Notes: a model not told the origin generated them from the sequence alone. DNA of 64,000 nt from Cytobacillus sp. NJ13 (GCA_030348385.1 JAUCFP010000006.1:2972501-3036500), one strand, 5' to 3'. Positions 23,453 through 32,570 are shown, counted from the stretch's first letter. A program made the numbers and translations.

Positions 23453-24793
23453 TTACCCTGCTGGATGAACATTTTGAACTTTGTCCGGAAAGGGCAGCCC
23501 AAGATTGCCTCGCAGGGTTTCACTTGTATATTCTGTTCTAAAAAGGCCCCTATTTTGAAGAATAGGAATAACGTTTTGAACAAAATCTGAAAAGCCTTCA
23601 CTCATTAGCTGAGGCATGATGTTAAATCCATCAGCACCCCCATTTTCAAACCATAGCTGAAGTTCATCCGCTATCTGCTCAGCTGTCCCGGCAATCGTAT
23701 AATGCCCCCTGCCGCCAGCAAGCCTGAGAAGCAATTGTCTAATGGTCAGATGTTCATTCTCTGCCAGATCCCGGATAAGCTTTGTCCGGCTTTGATGCCC
23801 CTGAATCTGCTGAATTTCCGGCAATTCAGGCAGCGGGCCATCCAATGGATAGCCTGTTAAGTTAATGCCAATACGATTGGAAAGCTGTAATAGACTATAC
23901 TCGGGATTGGTCAAATTATGAAGCTCTGCTTCCTTTTCTCTCGCTTCTTCTTCTGTTGTCCCTATTATCGGGCAAATGCCCGGAAGGATGATGACGTTCT
24001 CCGGATTTCGTCCAAATTCTGCAGCCCTTGTTTTTAATGCTTTGTAAAATGCTTGTGCTTCAGAAAGTGACTGCTGTGCTGTAAAGACCACCTCAGCAAA
24101 TTGTGCAGCAAAATCTATGCCCGTTTTGGATGAGCCAGCCTGTACAATGACAGGATGCCCCTGTGGTGTTCTGGGGCTGTTTAACGGGCCCTTTACCGAA
24201 TAGTAGCTCCCTTTGTGGTTAATTTCATGCACTTTATCACTCAAGGAATAAATCCCCGCTTCTTTGTCCCTTACTAACGCCCCTTCTTCCCAGCTGTCCC
24301 ATAGCTTTTTAGTCACTTCTACAAATTCTTTGGCACGCTTATAGCGCTCCCTGTGTTCTGGTATTTTTTCGAGATTAAAGTTATTCGCTTCTGCATCTGT
24401 CCCAGACGTAATCACATTCCAGCCTGCACGGCCTTTGCTTAAATGATCCAGGGAAGAAAACCTTCTGGCCACATTGAAGGGTTCATTAAAAGTAGTCGAG
24501 ACCGTTGCAATCAGTCCGATTTTTTTTGTTGCAGCTGACAAGGCGGATAATAGAGTGAGAGGTTCAAAGCCTCCGCCGCCCAGTTCTCCGTACTTGACAG
24601 CACTTGTCGATACCGAATACCTGTCAGACAGAAAAATAGAATCCAGCTTTGCTTCTTCCGCTTTTTGAACAATCTCCAGATAATAAGAAATATCATGTGC
24701 CCGCTCTGGATCTGATGAAGGGTGCCTCCATGCGGCCTCATGGTGTCCCATGCTTGTTAAAAATAAATTCAGGTTCATTTTACGATTTCCCAT
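23453..24793 (-). CDS. LLM-class flavin monooxygenase, NtaA/SnaA/DszA (YtnJ-like) family
   Basis: A 446-aa bacterial luciferase-like monooxygenase. It has the NtaA/SnaA/DszA hallmarks: N-terminal LNLFLTSMGHHEAAWRHP, LDSIFLSDRY, RFSSLDHLSKGRAGWNVITS, and NSPRTPQGHPVIVQAGSS. Enzymes of this group use reduced FMN and oxygen to oxidise organosulfur, thioether or chelator substrates. It sits beside SsuC/SsuB and an FMN reductase gene, which would supply FMNH2, so a role in releasing sulfite or processing an imported sulfur compound is likely. It is not SsuD itself by length. GGAGGCGGG precedes the ATG. Confidence 0.85.
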   Translation of the reverse strand: MGNRKMNLNLFLTSMGHHEAAWRHPSSDPERAHDISYYLEIVQKAEEAKLDSIFLSDRYSVSTSAVKYGELGGGGFEPLTLLSALSAATKKIGLIATVSTTFNEPFNVARRFSSLDHLSKGRAGWNVITSGTDAEANNFNLEKIPEHRERYKRAKEFVEVTKKLWDSWEEGALVRDKEAGIYSLSDKVHEINHKGSYYSVKGPLNSPRTPQGHPVIVQAGSSKTGIDFAAQFAEVVFTAQQSLSEAQAFYKALKTRAAEFGRNPENVIILPGICPIIGTTEEEAREKEAELHNLTNPEYSLLQLSNRIGINLTGYPLDGPLPELPEIQQIQGHQSRTKLIRDLAENEHLTIRQLLLRLAGGRGHYTIAGTAEQIADELQLWFENGGADGFNIMPQLMSEGFSDFVQNVIPILQNRGLFRTEYTSETLRGNLGLPFPDKVQNVHPAG

Positions 24794-24811
24794 TGTATCC
24801 CGCCTCCACTT

Positions 24812-25663
24812 TTAGCCTTTATAGCTCTCCCGCCATTTAAGCCATTTTCTTTCAAAGTATCTTACAAACGAATCCGAAGCCTTTCCAAATACAGCGAAAA
24901 TAATAATTCCTACAAATACAACCGTTGTCTGTGAAAATTGTCTGGCATCCGTAATTAAATATCCGATACCTTCACTTGACCCCATGAGTTCCGCTGCGAC
25001 CAGCGCCAGCCATGCTGCACCTAGTGCAAGGCGAAGCCCAAGCAGGATATTAGGCAGGGCCGAAGGAAGGATCAAATTCGTGATTTGCTTCCATCTGCTG
25101 AATTCAAGCACCTTGGCAACATCAAACAATTTTGCATCCACACTGCGTATGCCAAGGAAAGCATTGACATAGAGCGGAAAGAAAGCTCCTTTTGCGATAA
25201 GAAGCACCTTGGAGACTTCACCAAAACCAAACCACAATATAAACAGCGGAATGACTGCAAGAGTCGGAATGGTCCGAAGCATTTGCAGCGTCGGATCCAG
25301 CGTATGCTCCACCTTGCTTGAAAAGCCGACAGCTAAACCAGCAAGCAATCCAAGTGTTCCTCCGATGAGAAACCCTCCCAAAGCCCGCAGAAAGCTGACT
25401 TGAAAATGGTAAAGAAGATTGCCTGCAGTCAGAAGCTCGATAAATGAGCTGAAAATGCTGCTTGGCCTTGGCAGGAGTGTTTCCGAGATTAGATCATAAT
25501 AGCCGGCAAATTCCCAGATGAGCAGTACAAGAAATGGAAATATCATTCCTCTTAAGAACACGCCAAATTTTTTATCACTTCTTCCCTTTAATTCTTTTAT
25601 TCTCAATTTCTCTTTGCCCTGTTCAAATGCCGTCGGGTGTGCCCAGTCTGCTTTATTATTCAA
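24812..25663 (-). CDS. ssuC: Sulfonate-type ABC transporter permease
   Basis: A 283-aa permease of the binding-protein-dependent family with six membrane helices. The EAA loop (LILPSALPNILLGLRLALGAAWLALVAAEL) is near residues 190-220. The SsuC signature of an N-terminal cytoplasmic tail followed by PFLVLLIWEFAGY is present. I chose TTG at 25663 with GGAGG 8 bases upstream. The GTG at 25672 overlaps that site. It follows ssuB by a few bases and precedes the monooxygenase gene by 18 bp, so all three are one operon. Confidence 0.88.
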   Translation of the reverse strand: MNNKADWAHPTAFEQGKEKLRIKELKGRSDKKFGVFLRGMIFPFLVLLIWEFAGYYDLISETLLPRPSSIFSSFIELLTAGNLLYHFQVSFLRALGGFLIGGTLGLLAGLAVGFSSKVEHTLDPTLQMLRTIPTLAVIPLFILWFGFGEVSKVLLIAKGAFFPLYVNAFLGIRSVDAKLFDVAKVLEFSRWKQITNLILPSALPNILLGLRLALGAAWLALVAAELMGSSEGIGYLITDARQFSQTTVVFVGIIIFAVFGKASDSFVRYFERKWLKWRESYKG

Positions 25664-25677
25664 TCCATACACCTCCG

Positions 25678-26448
25678 CTAGATTCCTGCTCGATCCATTA
25701 ATTCAAGTTCATCTGTCTTTTCAAATTCATTTAAAATAAGCTGGCGAAATTCCTGAAATGTCTTATTTGATTTTTTCCTCGGATGGGGCAGATCGATTTG
25801 TATCACTTTTTGGACGGAGCCGGGTCTTGCATTCATGATCACTACCCGGTCTGCAAGATAAATAGCTTCATCTATATCATGGGTAACAAAAAGCATGGTG
25901 GTTCTATTTTTTTGCCAAATATCCAGAAGAACTTCCTGCATATGGGACCTGGTAAACGCATCAAGAGCACCAAACGGTTCATCCAGCAGCAATACCTTGG
26001 GATTGCGCAGAAGGGCGCGGGCGATGGCTGCCCTTTGCGCCATTCCCCCTGAAAGCTCTCTTGGATAAGCCTTGGCGAATCCGTCCAGCTTAACAAGCTG
26101 AATAAATTCTTTAACCTTATCTCTCACTTCTTTATTTCTTAATGTGAAGTTGGAAGCAATGTTTTTCTCTACCGTGTGCCAGGGAAATAGCCTTGGCTCC
26201 TGAAAAATAAATCCCTTATCAACACTGGGGCCTTTTACTTCCTTCCCGTCAATTCTCACAGAACCTGATATATCATTATCAAGACCGGCAATGATTTTCA
26301 GCAATGTGCTTTTGCCGCATCCGCTGGGCCCTATGATTGTAATTAATTCGCCATCCTCAACGGCCATGTGAATATCATTTAAAGCATGAATTTCTCCTTT
26401 TTCTGAATGAAACGTCTTATTTAAATGACTGATCTCTAAAAAAGCCAT
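25678..26448 (-). CDS. ssuB: Sulfonate-type ABC transporter ATP-binding protein
   Basis: A 256-aa ABC ATPase. Walker A is GPSGCGKST, the Q-loop is FQEPRLFPW, the signature is [15 protein letters not shown], and Walker B is [13 protein letters not shown]. The FQEPRLFPW variant is typical of the nitrate/sulfonate/taurine subfamily. I placed the start at 26448 after GGAGGGAG. It pairs with SsuC and very probably with the SsuA-like lipoprotein encoded convergently. A terminator at 26496 separates it from the FMN reductase gene. Confidence 0.9.
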   Translation of the reverse strand: MAFLEISHLNKTFHSEKGEIHALNDIHMAVEDGELITIIGPSGCGKSTLLKIIAGLDNDISGSVRIDGKEVKGPSVDKGFIFQEPRLFPWHTVEKNIASNFTLRNKEVRDKVKEFIQLVKLDGFAKAYPRELSGGMAQRAAIARALLRNPKVLLLDEPFGALDAFTRSHMQEVLLDIWQKNRTTMLFVTHDIDEAIYLADRVVIMNARPGSVQKVIQIDLPHPRKKSNKTFQEFRQLILNEFEKTDELELMDRAGI

Positions 26449-26495
26449 TTGAAATCTCCCTCCTTTAAAATTTTCACCTGCTAGTTTAATAAAAA

Positions 26496-26529
26496 AAGAC
26501 ACGTTCTATGAAAATAGAAATCGTGTCTT
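26496..26529 (-). terminator. Intrinsic terminator between FMN reductase and ssuB
   Basis: On the minus strand AAGACACG pairs with CGTGTCTT, extended by TTTCTAT/ATAGAA, and is followed by seven T residues. It may set a lower level for the downstream ssuBC genes. Confidence 0.8.
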
Positions 26530-26561
26530 CTCCGGGAGTCCGGTCGAATGACTGTCTGCTA

Positions 26562-27104
26562 TTATACAGCTTTGGTATTTTGGGAGATGGCTATTAACTG
26601 CTTAAGCTGATCTGTAATTTTTTCAAGCACCTCCTCATTTTTTATCGGATTTTCGAAATCTTCTTTATCCACATATTGATCGGTGAGATACACCCCTTTT
26701 AAGATCGTCTGGGCGCTTAGGGCAGCCAATAAAGGCTTTAAGGAATAATCAATTGCCAGCAGATGGGCAGGACTTCCTCCAACCATTAATGGAAAAACAG
26801 GCTTATTTTTAAAAGAGTCCTGCGGAAGAATATCCAGCAATGCTTTCAGGGCACCTGTATAAGCAGCTTTATATACTGGAGATACAATGATGATGCCGCT
26901 TGCTTCCTTTATTTCTTCAGAAAGCTTTTTAATGGAAGAATGGTCATACCGCCCTTCAATCAGGACATCGGCCGGAAAATCAAGTACAGAGTATTCCTTT
27001 ACAGGAATCCCTTGTTTAGCAGATTCTTTCCGCAAATAGTTTACTAGTATGGAAGACCTTGATACGGCTGACGGACTTCCGGATACGGCAATAAAATAAC
27101 TCAT
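26562..27104 (-). CDS. ssuE: NADPH-dependent FMN reductase, SsuE-like
   Basis: A 180-aa flavodoxin-fold reductase. The phosphate-binding loop is SGSPSAVSRSSIL at residues 8-20, followed by GIIIVSPVYKAAYTGALKALLDIL, a motif characteristic of SsuE/MsuE. It would supply reduced FMN to the two-component monooxygenase encoded at 23453. I chose the ATG at 27104 with AAAGGATGG upstream. A CymR-like box lies 37 bp before the start. Confidence 0.88.
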   Translation of the reverse strand: MSYFIAVSGSPSAVSRSSILVNYLRKESAKQGIPVKEYSVLDFPADVLIEGRYDHSSIKKLSEEIKEASGIIIVSPVYKAAYTGALKALLDILPQDSFKNKPVFPLMVGGSPAHLLAIDYSLKPLLAALSAQTILKGVYLTDQYVDKEDFENPIKNEEVLEKITDQLKQLIAISQNTKAV

Positions 27105-27140
27105 GAACGCCATCCTTTCTTTCATTTATCCCTGCACAAC

Positions 27141-27160
27141 ATTATCCTATAATACCTATT
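27141..27160 (-). promoter_or_regulatory. CymR-like box upstream of ssuE
   Basis: The minus strand reads AATAGGTATTATAGGATAAT, sharing TAGGnATTATA with the boxes at 21350, 22194 and 31701. Confidence 0.5.
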
Positions 27161-27191
27161 AACAAACTAGGAATAAAACCAAAAATAAAAA

Positions 27192-27347
27192 TCATCTCTT
27201 CCCATTATTAGACTCCACCCGTATTTTTTCAGTTATCTCCACTTGGGCCACTTTCCCTGCATGAAGGGTAATGACGACTGACCCATAATCAATATCCTTA
27301 ATAGAAGATAAAATATACTTTTCATACTCAGGCGTGATTTTTGCCAT
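27192..27347 (-). CDS. yezD: YezD family small protein (DUF2292)
   Basis: A 51-aa protein starting MAKITPEYEKYILSSIKDI and containing YGSVVITLHAGKVAQVEITEK, matching the YezD/DUF2292 family of small proteins often encoded with sulfur-assimilation genes. GGAAGGGAG lies upstream of the ATG. It is the last gene of the sulfate ABC operon, 26 bp after cysA. The function is unknown. Confidence 0.85.
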   Translation of the reverse strand: MAKITPEYEKYILSSIKDIDYGSVVITLHAGKVAQVEITEKIRVESNNGKR

Positions 27348-27373
27348 TGTACATACTCCCTTCCTTAAATAAA

Positions 27374-28447
27374 TTAAATGATAAAATCTTCAGGTGTGAA
27401 GATTTTGAGCTGCTTGGGTTTAATGAATACTTCTTCTCCAGCATTCAATGCCAGCCTGCGATACTTTTCTTTTGGAATTTCGGCCTCCAGATAATCATTG
27501 GTGTCTTTCCTGACAAGTTCTATATGCACAATTGGTCCAACGATATGCAAGTGGGATATGGTTGCAAGCACTGCATCATCATTAGATCCTTCTCTGCTGA
27601 TGCTGATATCATGCGGTCTTGCATAGCCTACTGCCTCCAGGTTATCTGAGCCTGCCCAATCCGGAATTTCCAATGCCACATCACCTTGGTTCAGCTTTCC
27701 ATTTTTCAGCCTTCCCTTGAATAAATTGACGCTCCCTAAAAAGTCATATACGAAGGGGGTCTGCGGATGATCATATACTTCCTCCGGTGTCCCGATTTGC
27801 TCGATTTTCCCCTGATTCATCACGACAATCTTGTCAGCAACATCCAACGCTTCTTCCTGATCATGCGTAACAAATATGCTCGAAATCTGAAATTCATCAT
27901 GGAGTCTTCTCAGCCATCTTCTTAACTCCTTTCTGACCTTCGCATCAAGGGCCCCAAATGGTTCATCCAATAAAAGCACTTTAGGTTCAACCGCCAGAGC
28001 TCTTGCAAGAGCAACCCTTTGGCGCTGTCCGCCTGATAGCTGGGAAGGATAACGCTTCGCCAAGTCCTTCAGCTTCACTAGCTCCAGCAGCTCATGAACT
28101 TTGTTCTCGATTTCTTTTTTGCCTGGCCGTTCTTTCCTGGGCCTTACTTTCAGCCCGTAAGCGATATTATCGAATACTGTCATATGGCGAAACAGTGCAT
28201 AATGCTGGAAGACAAATCCGACTTTTCGTTCTTTAGCATTAATGCCGGTAATGTTCTCACCATCAAAAAATATAGAACCCTGGTCAGTTGCCTCTAAACC
28301 GGCAATAATCCGCAGCAGGGAGGTCTTCCCTGAACCCGAAGGGCCTAATAAGGCAACCAGCTCTCCTGTATGGATTTCAAGATTGATTTTTTCCAATGCC
28401 TGAAAAGCCCCAAAAGCTTTGGAAACGGAATTTATAACGATACTCAT
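27374..28447 (-). CDS. cysA: Sulfate/thiosulfate ABC transporter ATP-binding protein
   Basis: A 357-aa ABC ATPase. Walker A is GPSGSGKTS, the Q-loop is [20 protein letters not shown], the signature is [15 protein letters not shown], and Walker B is [13 protein letters not shown]. The C-terminal TOBE-type region (about residues 240-350, with [11 protein letters not shown]) is typical of CysA. It energises sulfate or thiosulfate import with CysT and CysW. It lies in the order sbp-cysT-cysW-cysA-yezD on the minus strand. Interestingly, many Bacillus species use a CysP-type permease instead, so this is a distinct uptake route. Confidence 0.93.
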   Translation of the reverse strand: MSIVINSVSKAFGAFQALEKINLEIHTGELVALLGPSGSGKTSLLRIIAGLEATDQGSIFFDGENITGINAKERKVGFVFQHYALFRHMTVFDNIAYGLKVRPRKERPGKKEIENKVHELLELVKLKDLAKRYPSQLSGGQRQRVALARALAVEPKVLLLDEPFGALDAKVRKELRRWLRRLHDEFQISSIFVTHDQEEALDVADKIVVMNQGKIEQIGTPEEVYDHPQTPFVYDFLGSVNLFKGRLKNGKLNQGDVALEIPDWAGSDNLEAVGYARPHDISISREGSNDDAVLATISHLHIVGPIVHIELVRKDTNDYLEAEIPKEKYRRLALNAGEEVFIKPKQLKIFTPEDFII

Positions 28448-28474
28448 TCTGAATTCCCCTAACCTCTATGATTT

Positions 28475-29344
28475 CTATGCTCTTCTGTTTTTTCCATGCC
28501 ATTCCAGAATGTTTTTTATAATAAGTGTGAAAATGGCCATTATCGACATTAAAGAAGCAACAGCAAACGCAGCAGCGAATTGGTATTCGCCATATAGGAT
28601 TTCGATATGCAGGGGCATTGTGTTGGTCAGCCCTCTTATATGGCCGGATACGACCGAAACCGCTCCAAATTCGCCAATGGCACGCGCATTGCAGAGAATC
28701 ATGCCGTAAAGAAGAGCCCATTTGATATTAGGCAGGGTTACATGCCAAAATGTCTTCCATCCTCCTGCCCCAAGAGTGATCGATGCTTCCTCTTCTGCCG
28801 TTCCCTGCGCCTGCATCAGTGGAATCAGTTCCCTTGCAATAAAGGGAATCGTTACAAAGATCGTCGCAAGTACAATACCAGGCACAGCAAAAATTATTTT
28901 GATATCCCTCTCAAAAAGCCATTCTCCGAAAATCCCCTGAGAGCCAAACAGCAAAACGAAAATTAAGCCGGCAATGACGGGAGAAACAGCGAACGGAAGA
29001 TCAATTAGCGTGATAAGCAGGTTCTTTCCTTTAAAATGAAACTTGGTTATTGCCCAGGCTGCCATGATTCCAAAGACGGCATTCAACGGAACGGCAATAA
29101 TCGCTACCAGAAGGGTCAGCTTAATCGCGGATAATGCTTCCGGATTCGTAATTGCCTCCAGATAAACCGCAAATCCCTTTTCAAAAGCCTGAACAAAAAC
29201 CGTGACCAGCGGCAAGATCAGAAACAACCCCAAAAATGTTAAAGCAATGCTGATTAACAGCCATTGAACCCATCTGGGATCCTTTGCTTCTCTCGGGCTC
29301 CTAAGCGGAGTATTCGTAAAATTCAAAGGTATATTCCCGCCCAT
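28475..29344 (-). CDS. cysW: Sulfate ABC transporter permease CysW
   Basis: A 289-aa permease with six membrane segments. CysW-type motifs include PLVTVFVQAFEKGFAVYLEAITNPEALSAI in the N-terminal region and the EAA loop EEEASITLGAGGWKTFWHVTLPN. The ending GYxxGx-like VSGHIRGLTNTMPLHIEILYGEYQFAAAF is also diagnostic. I placed the start at 29344 after GAAAGGGGTGG. It lies between cysT and cysA in the operon. Confidence 0.92.
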   Translation of the reverse strand: MGGNIPLNFTNTPLRSPREAKDPRWVQWLLISIALTFLGLFLILPLVTVFVQAFEKGFAVYLEAITNPEALSAIKLTLLVAIIAVPLNAVFGIMAAWAITKFHFKGKNLLITLIDLPFAVSPVIAGLIFVLLFGSQGIFGEWLFERDIKIIFAVPGIVLATIFVTIPFIARELIPLMQAQGTAEEEASITLGAGGWKTFWHVTLPNIKWALLYGMILCNARAIGEFGAVSVVSGHIRGLTNTMPLHIEILYGEYQFAAAFAVASLMSIMAIFTLIIKNILEWHGKNRRA

Positions 29345-29419
29345 ATCACCACCCCTTTCTTTATAGAAAAAACAAAACTGCAGCAGCCGGAAAGTCACTT
29401 AAAACGGCGTCTTCTATGC

Positions 29420-30265
29420 CTAATGCGAAATAAACTTTCTGTTCGTCCACCATTGAATAAAGTTGATAATAAATAACAGTATAAACGACACGACCAGCAT
29501 GACAGCAGCAATGGCTGTAGCACCTGCATAATCATATTGCTCAAGTTTCGTCATAATCAGCAGTGGCGTGATTTCGGTTTTCATGGGCATATTTCCCGAG
29601 ATAAAAACGACTGACCCATATTCCCCAAGAGACCTTGCAAAGGCAAGGGTGAACCCTGCCAGTGCAGCCGGCAGCAATTCCGGGAAAATGATTTTTCTGA
29701 AGGTCTGAAAGCGGCTTGCTCCAAGGGAGGCAGAAGCTTCCTCCACCTCTTTTTCAAGACTTTGCAGAACAGGCTGCACCATTCTAACTACGAATGGAAG
29801 CCCGATAAATGTCAGGGCAATCACCACCCCGATCGGCGTAAAAACCACCTTAAATCCCAGCAGACTTCCAACCCATCCATTAGGTGCATATACAGTTGTC
29901 AGGGCGATACCTGCAACTGCCGTCGGAAGAGCAAAGGGCAAATCTACAAGACCATCAATGATCTTCTTGCCTGGAAAAGAATATCTGACCAGAACCCAGG
30001 CCAGGAGAACACCGAATACCATATTAATTAAACCAGCTGCCAAAGACGCACCAAAACTCAGCTTGTAGGAGGCCACTACTCTCGGATCCAGCACCGTGTT
30101 CCAAAATTCAGACCAGCCCATTTGCGAACTATAAAAGATGATCATGGACATCGGCAATAAAACTAAAATACTAAGATAAAGCATGGTGTACCCCATTGTT
30201 AAGCCGAAGCCCGGCAGTACACTATATTTTTTGAAATCTGTTCTTTTTGATTTCCTCAACCCCAT
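29420..30265 (-). CDS. cysT: Sulfate ABC transporter permease CysT
   Basis: A 281-aa permease with six helices. CysT-type motifs include VLPGFGLTMGYTMLYLSILVLLP at the N-terminus, the EAA loop EEASASLGASRFQTFRKIIFPE, and the SLGEYGSVVFISGN segment. An in-frame extension to 30376 overlaps the sbp coding end and lacks a good ribosome binding site. The ATG at 30265 follows GAGAGG. It forms the translocation pore with CysW. Confidence 0.92.
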   Translation of the reverse strand: MGLRKSKRTDFKKYSVLPGFGLTMGYTMLYLSILVLLPMSMIIFYSSQMGWSEFWNTVLDPRVVASYKLSFGASLAAGLINMVFGVLLAWVLVRYSFPGKKIIDGLVDLPFALPTAVAGIALTTVYAPNGWVGSLLGFKVVFTPIGVVIALTFIGLPFVVRMVQPVLQSLEKEVEEASASLGASRFQTFRKIIFPELLPAALAGFTLAFARSLGEYGSVVFISGNMPMKTEITPLLIMTKLEQYDYAGATAIAAVMLVVSFILLFIINFIQWWTNRKFISH

Positions 30266-30293
30266 CACCTGAATCCTCTCATTCTCATGCTGT

Positions 30294-31352
30294 TTATTGG
30301 AGATAGATCTCATCAAATGTTCCGCCATCATTAAAGTGGGTTTCCTGTGCTTTTTGCCAGCCTCCAAATTCTTCATCTACTGTAACAAATTCAATATCAG
30401 CAAACTGGTCGGCGTATTTCTTCAGCACTTCAGTATTTCTCGGTCTGTAATAGTTCTTTGCTGCAATTTCCTGTCCGGTTTCACTGTATAAATACTTTAA
30501 ATAAGCTTCTGCTGCTTCAGCCGTTCCTTTTTTCTCTGCTATTTTATCCACGATTGCTACTGGCGGCTCCGCAAGAATACTGATCGATGGATTCACAATT
30601 TCAAATTTGTCTTTTCCAAGCTCATTGATGGATAAGTAGGCTTCATTTTCCCAAGCTATAAGAACATCTCCTAGCTCCCGCTGAACAAATGTATTCGTTG
30701 AATCACGTGCCCCTGAATCAAGAACCTCCACATTCTGATATAAATTCTTCACAAAATCTTTGATCTGCTTTTCGTCTCCATTAAACTGCTTGCTCGCATA
30801 GGCCCATGCCGCAAGATAATTCCATCTTGCTCCTCCTGATGTTTTCGGATTAGGTGTAATCACCGAAACATCTTCCCTGGTCAGGTCATCCCAATCTTGA
30901 ATATTTCTTGGATTCCCTTTTCTGACCAAAAAGACAATTGTGGATGTATAAGGAGTAGAATTATCATCCAGCCTTTTCTGCCAGTCTTTATCGATGATTC
31001 CCCGCTTATTGGCAATTTCATCAATATCATAGGCAAGCGCCAAAGTGACCACATCCGCTTCAAGCCCGTCAATGACCGATCTTGCCTGCTTTCCGGAACC
31101 GCCATGTGACTGCTGAATCGTCACATCCTGCCCTGTTTCTTCCTTCCAATACTTGATAAACTCCTGATTGAACTCCTGATAAAGCTCTCGTGTCGGATCA
31201 TAGGAAACATTCAAAAGTTCTGTCGGATCCTTGCCTGAGCTGCCTCCACCCTCTGCTTTTCCACCGCTTTCCTGACTGCATCCTGTAATAGAAGACAAAA
31301 CCAGCAAACCTGCTGCCAATAAACCTATAAAAGAATTCTTCTTCATACCCAT
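30294..31352 (-). CDS. sbp: Sulfate-binding lipoprotein Sbp
   Basis: A 352-aa lipoprotein with a signal peptide and lipobox ITGC (Cys25). The mature part has the sulfate-binding signature [19 protein letters not shown] and [17 protein letters not shown], followed by [12 protein letters not shown] and [17 protein letters not shown], all diagnostic of the Sbp/CysP family. It delivers sulfate or thiosulfate to CysTWA. GGGGAG precedes the ATG. The long leader contains a hairpin, a small FbpA-like gene, a CymR-like box, and an upstream promoter with attenuator. Confidence 0.93.
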   Translation of the reverse strand: MGMKKNSFIGLLAAGLLVLSSITGCSQESGGKAEGGGSSGKDPTELLNVSYDPTRELYQEFNQEFIKYWKEETGQDVTIQQSHGGSGKQARSVIDGLEADVVTLALAYDIDEIANKRGIIDKDWQKRLDDNSTPYTSTIVFLVRKGNPRNIQDWDDLTREDVSVITPNPKTSGGARWNYLAAWAYASKQFNGDEKQIKDFVKNLYQNVEVLDSGARDSTNTFVQRELGDVLIAWENEAYLSINELGKDKFEIVNPSISILAEPPVAIVDKIAEKKGTAEAAEAYLKYLYSETGQEIAAKNYYRPRNTEVLKKYADQFADIEFVTVDEEFGGWQKAQETHFNDGGTFDEIYLQ

Positions 31353-31388
31353 CCAAAATCTCCCCTTTTGATTGTCTTTATAAAAAAA

Positions 31389-31419
31389 GACCGCATGCTT
31401 AGTTCACTAAGCACCGGCC
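31389..31419 (-). terminator. Hairpin between FbpA-like gene and sbp
   Basis: On the minus strand GGCC(G) and GCTTAG pair with CTAAGC and GGTC across a small bulge, followed by TTTTTTT. It lies 37 bp upstream of sbp and could be a terminator or partial attenuator. Confidence 0.65.
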
Positions 31420-31456
31420 TTCAGTTTATCTGATCAGCTCCATATTCTCTTTGGCA

Positions 31457-31627
31457 TCACTCTTTCTCTCCCTGCCTGGTCATGCTATTGGCGTATTCCC
31501 GCTCAAGGTCAGTTAAGGTTAACTCAAACAGATGGTGCTCACCTTTCTTAAATACTCCGGCACTTATCAGACTGTTAATTAAATATCTCTTTCTGCCTTC
31601 AACTGCCTTTCTTAAATGCTTTGACAC
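31457..31627 (-). CDS. FbpA-like small basic protein
   Basis: A 56-aa protein from a GTG set by GGGAGGGAG. The core (LRKAVEGRKRYLINSLISAG, then HLFELTLTDLEREY) matches the pattern of the Fur-regulated basic protein FbpA family in Bacillus, where Fbp proteins assist the small RNA FsrA in iron-sparing control. Here it sits in the leader of the sulfate operon, not in a known Fur context, and I see no Fur box in front of it. Whether it acts on sulfur mRNAs is unknown. Confidence 0.7.
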   Translation of the reverse strand: MSKHLRKAVEGRKRYLINSLISAGVFKKGEHHLFELTLTDLEREYANSMTRQGEKE

Positions 31628-31700
31628 CTAACTCCCTCCCTGATTTACTCAATCAATAGCTCCCTTTGCTGCAAGTGCTTTTGGTTGACCAATCAGCGAA

Positions 31701-31717
31701 CAATCATAATTCCTATT
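31701..31717 (-). promoter_or_regulatory. CymR-like box upstream of the sulfate operon
   Basis: The minus strand reads AATAGGAATTATGATTG, preceded by ATTATAGGTTT. It shares the TAGGAATTAT core with other sulfur promoters in the window. Confidence 0.5.
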
Positions 31718-31853
31718 AAACCTATAATCTTAATCATATTACTCGGTTTTTATTGCATATGTTACTCATAAATTTCTTTTTTCCATTCACCCCCAGAAAG
31801 AAAGTAATACCCATAATACACAGCGGTTTACTCGGAATAATGGTGTAAAAAAA

Positions 31854-31959
31854 GACCCTGCGGTTCCTATAGAACAGAAGGGCCTTTGGTTTTCCAATCG
31901 GCGATTGATTTGAAGTTCTTATTAGAAATGAATTTACAATGAATTATTAGAAAAGTCAA
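31854..31959 (-). promoter_or_regulatory. Upstream promoter and leader terminator of the sulfate operon
   Basis: On the minus strand a promoter TTGACT (31959-31954), 17-bp spacer, TAAATT (31936-31931) is followed by a leader and a hairpin at 31884-31854. Its stems are GGCCCT/AGGGTC and GTTC/GAAC, and it ends in seven T residues. No gene lies between promoter and terminator, which suggests an attenuated leader. The 31960-32060 interval shows nothing else. Confidence 0.55.
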
Positions 31960-32060
31960 TCCTTTTTTCTGCTTTTTCTCAATTTAGCTTCCTTTTCTTT
32001 TTGCTATAAGCAAGCATAGGGCATTCCGACTAAAATCCTGATTTACTCCAGCTAATATAT

Positions 32061-32120
32061 TTGACTTTAAAAAAATTTTACATTATAGTAATTGATGCAT
32101 CAATAATTGACCTATCAATT
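32061..32120 (+). promoter_or_regulatory. marR promoter with two palindromic operators
   Basis: TTGACT (32061) and TATAGT (32084) with a 17-bp spacer. Immediately downstream are a perfect palindrome TTGATGCATCAA (32092-32103) and an inverted repeat AATTGACCTATCAATT (32105-32120), probable binding sites for the MarR protein. Confidence 0.7.
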
Positions 32121-32141
32121 ATCTAAAAGGCGGGGGATGCT

Positions 32142-32570
32142 GTGTTCAAATGTTCTAAGGAAGAAGAATTAATTGCCGCCCGGCTGTTTGAGCTCACTAA
32201 GCAGACAATGCCGAAGTTTGAACGCTGTACAGGCATCAGTCAGTCACGGCTTGAGATTCTTCGGGAGCTTTTTGAATCGGAAGAAATTACGCAGCGGGAG
32301 CTTCAGAAAAAGGTGAATATCGATCATGCTGCTGTCACTAGACACCTTAAGCAGCTTGAAGAAAAGGGCATGGTGATCCGCAGGAAAAATCCTGAAGATA
32401 ACCGCTTTACTTACGTCAGCCTGACAGAGGAAGGCAAAACGAAAATTGCTGCTTACTGTGAAGAAAAGCAACGGTTTATTTCCAAAATCCTGAACGGCTT
32501 TTCGGAACTTGAGCGAAGCACACTATTAAACATGCTCACACGCATCCAGGAAAATGTAGATAGATTGTAA
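32142..32570 (+). CDS. MarR family regulator
   Basis: A 142-aa winged-helix regulator. The DNA-binding part is at about residues 40-110 (EEITQRELQKKVNIDHAAVTRHLKQLEEKGMVIRRK split across the reader, with the wing NPEDNRFTYVSLTEEG). Cys4 and Cys22 near the N-terminus could sense electrophiles. The GTG start follows GGGGG. It leads an operon with a nitroreductase and an ABM-fold protein. The combination resembles quinone-responsive MhqR/YodB-type circuits in Bacillus, and the two palindromes at its promoter suggest autorepression. Confidence 0.85.
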   Translation: MFKCSKEEELIAARLFELTKQTMPKFERCTGISQSRLEILRELFESEEITQRELQKKVNIDHAAVTRHLKQLEEKGMVIRRKNPEDNRFTYVSLTEEGKTKIAAYCEEKQRFISKILNGFSELERSTLLNMLTRIQENVDRL

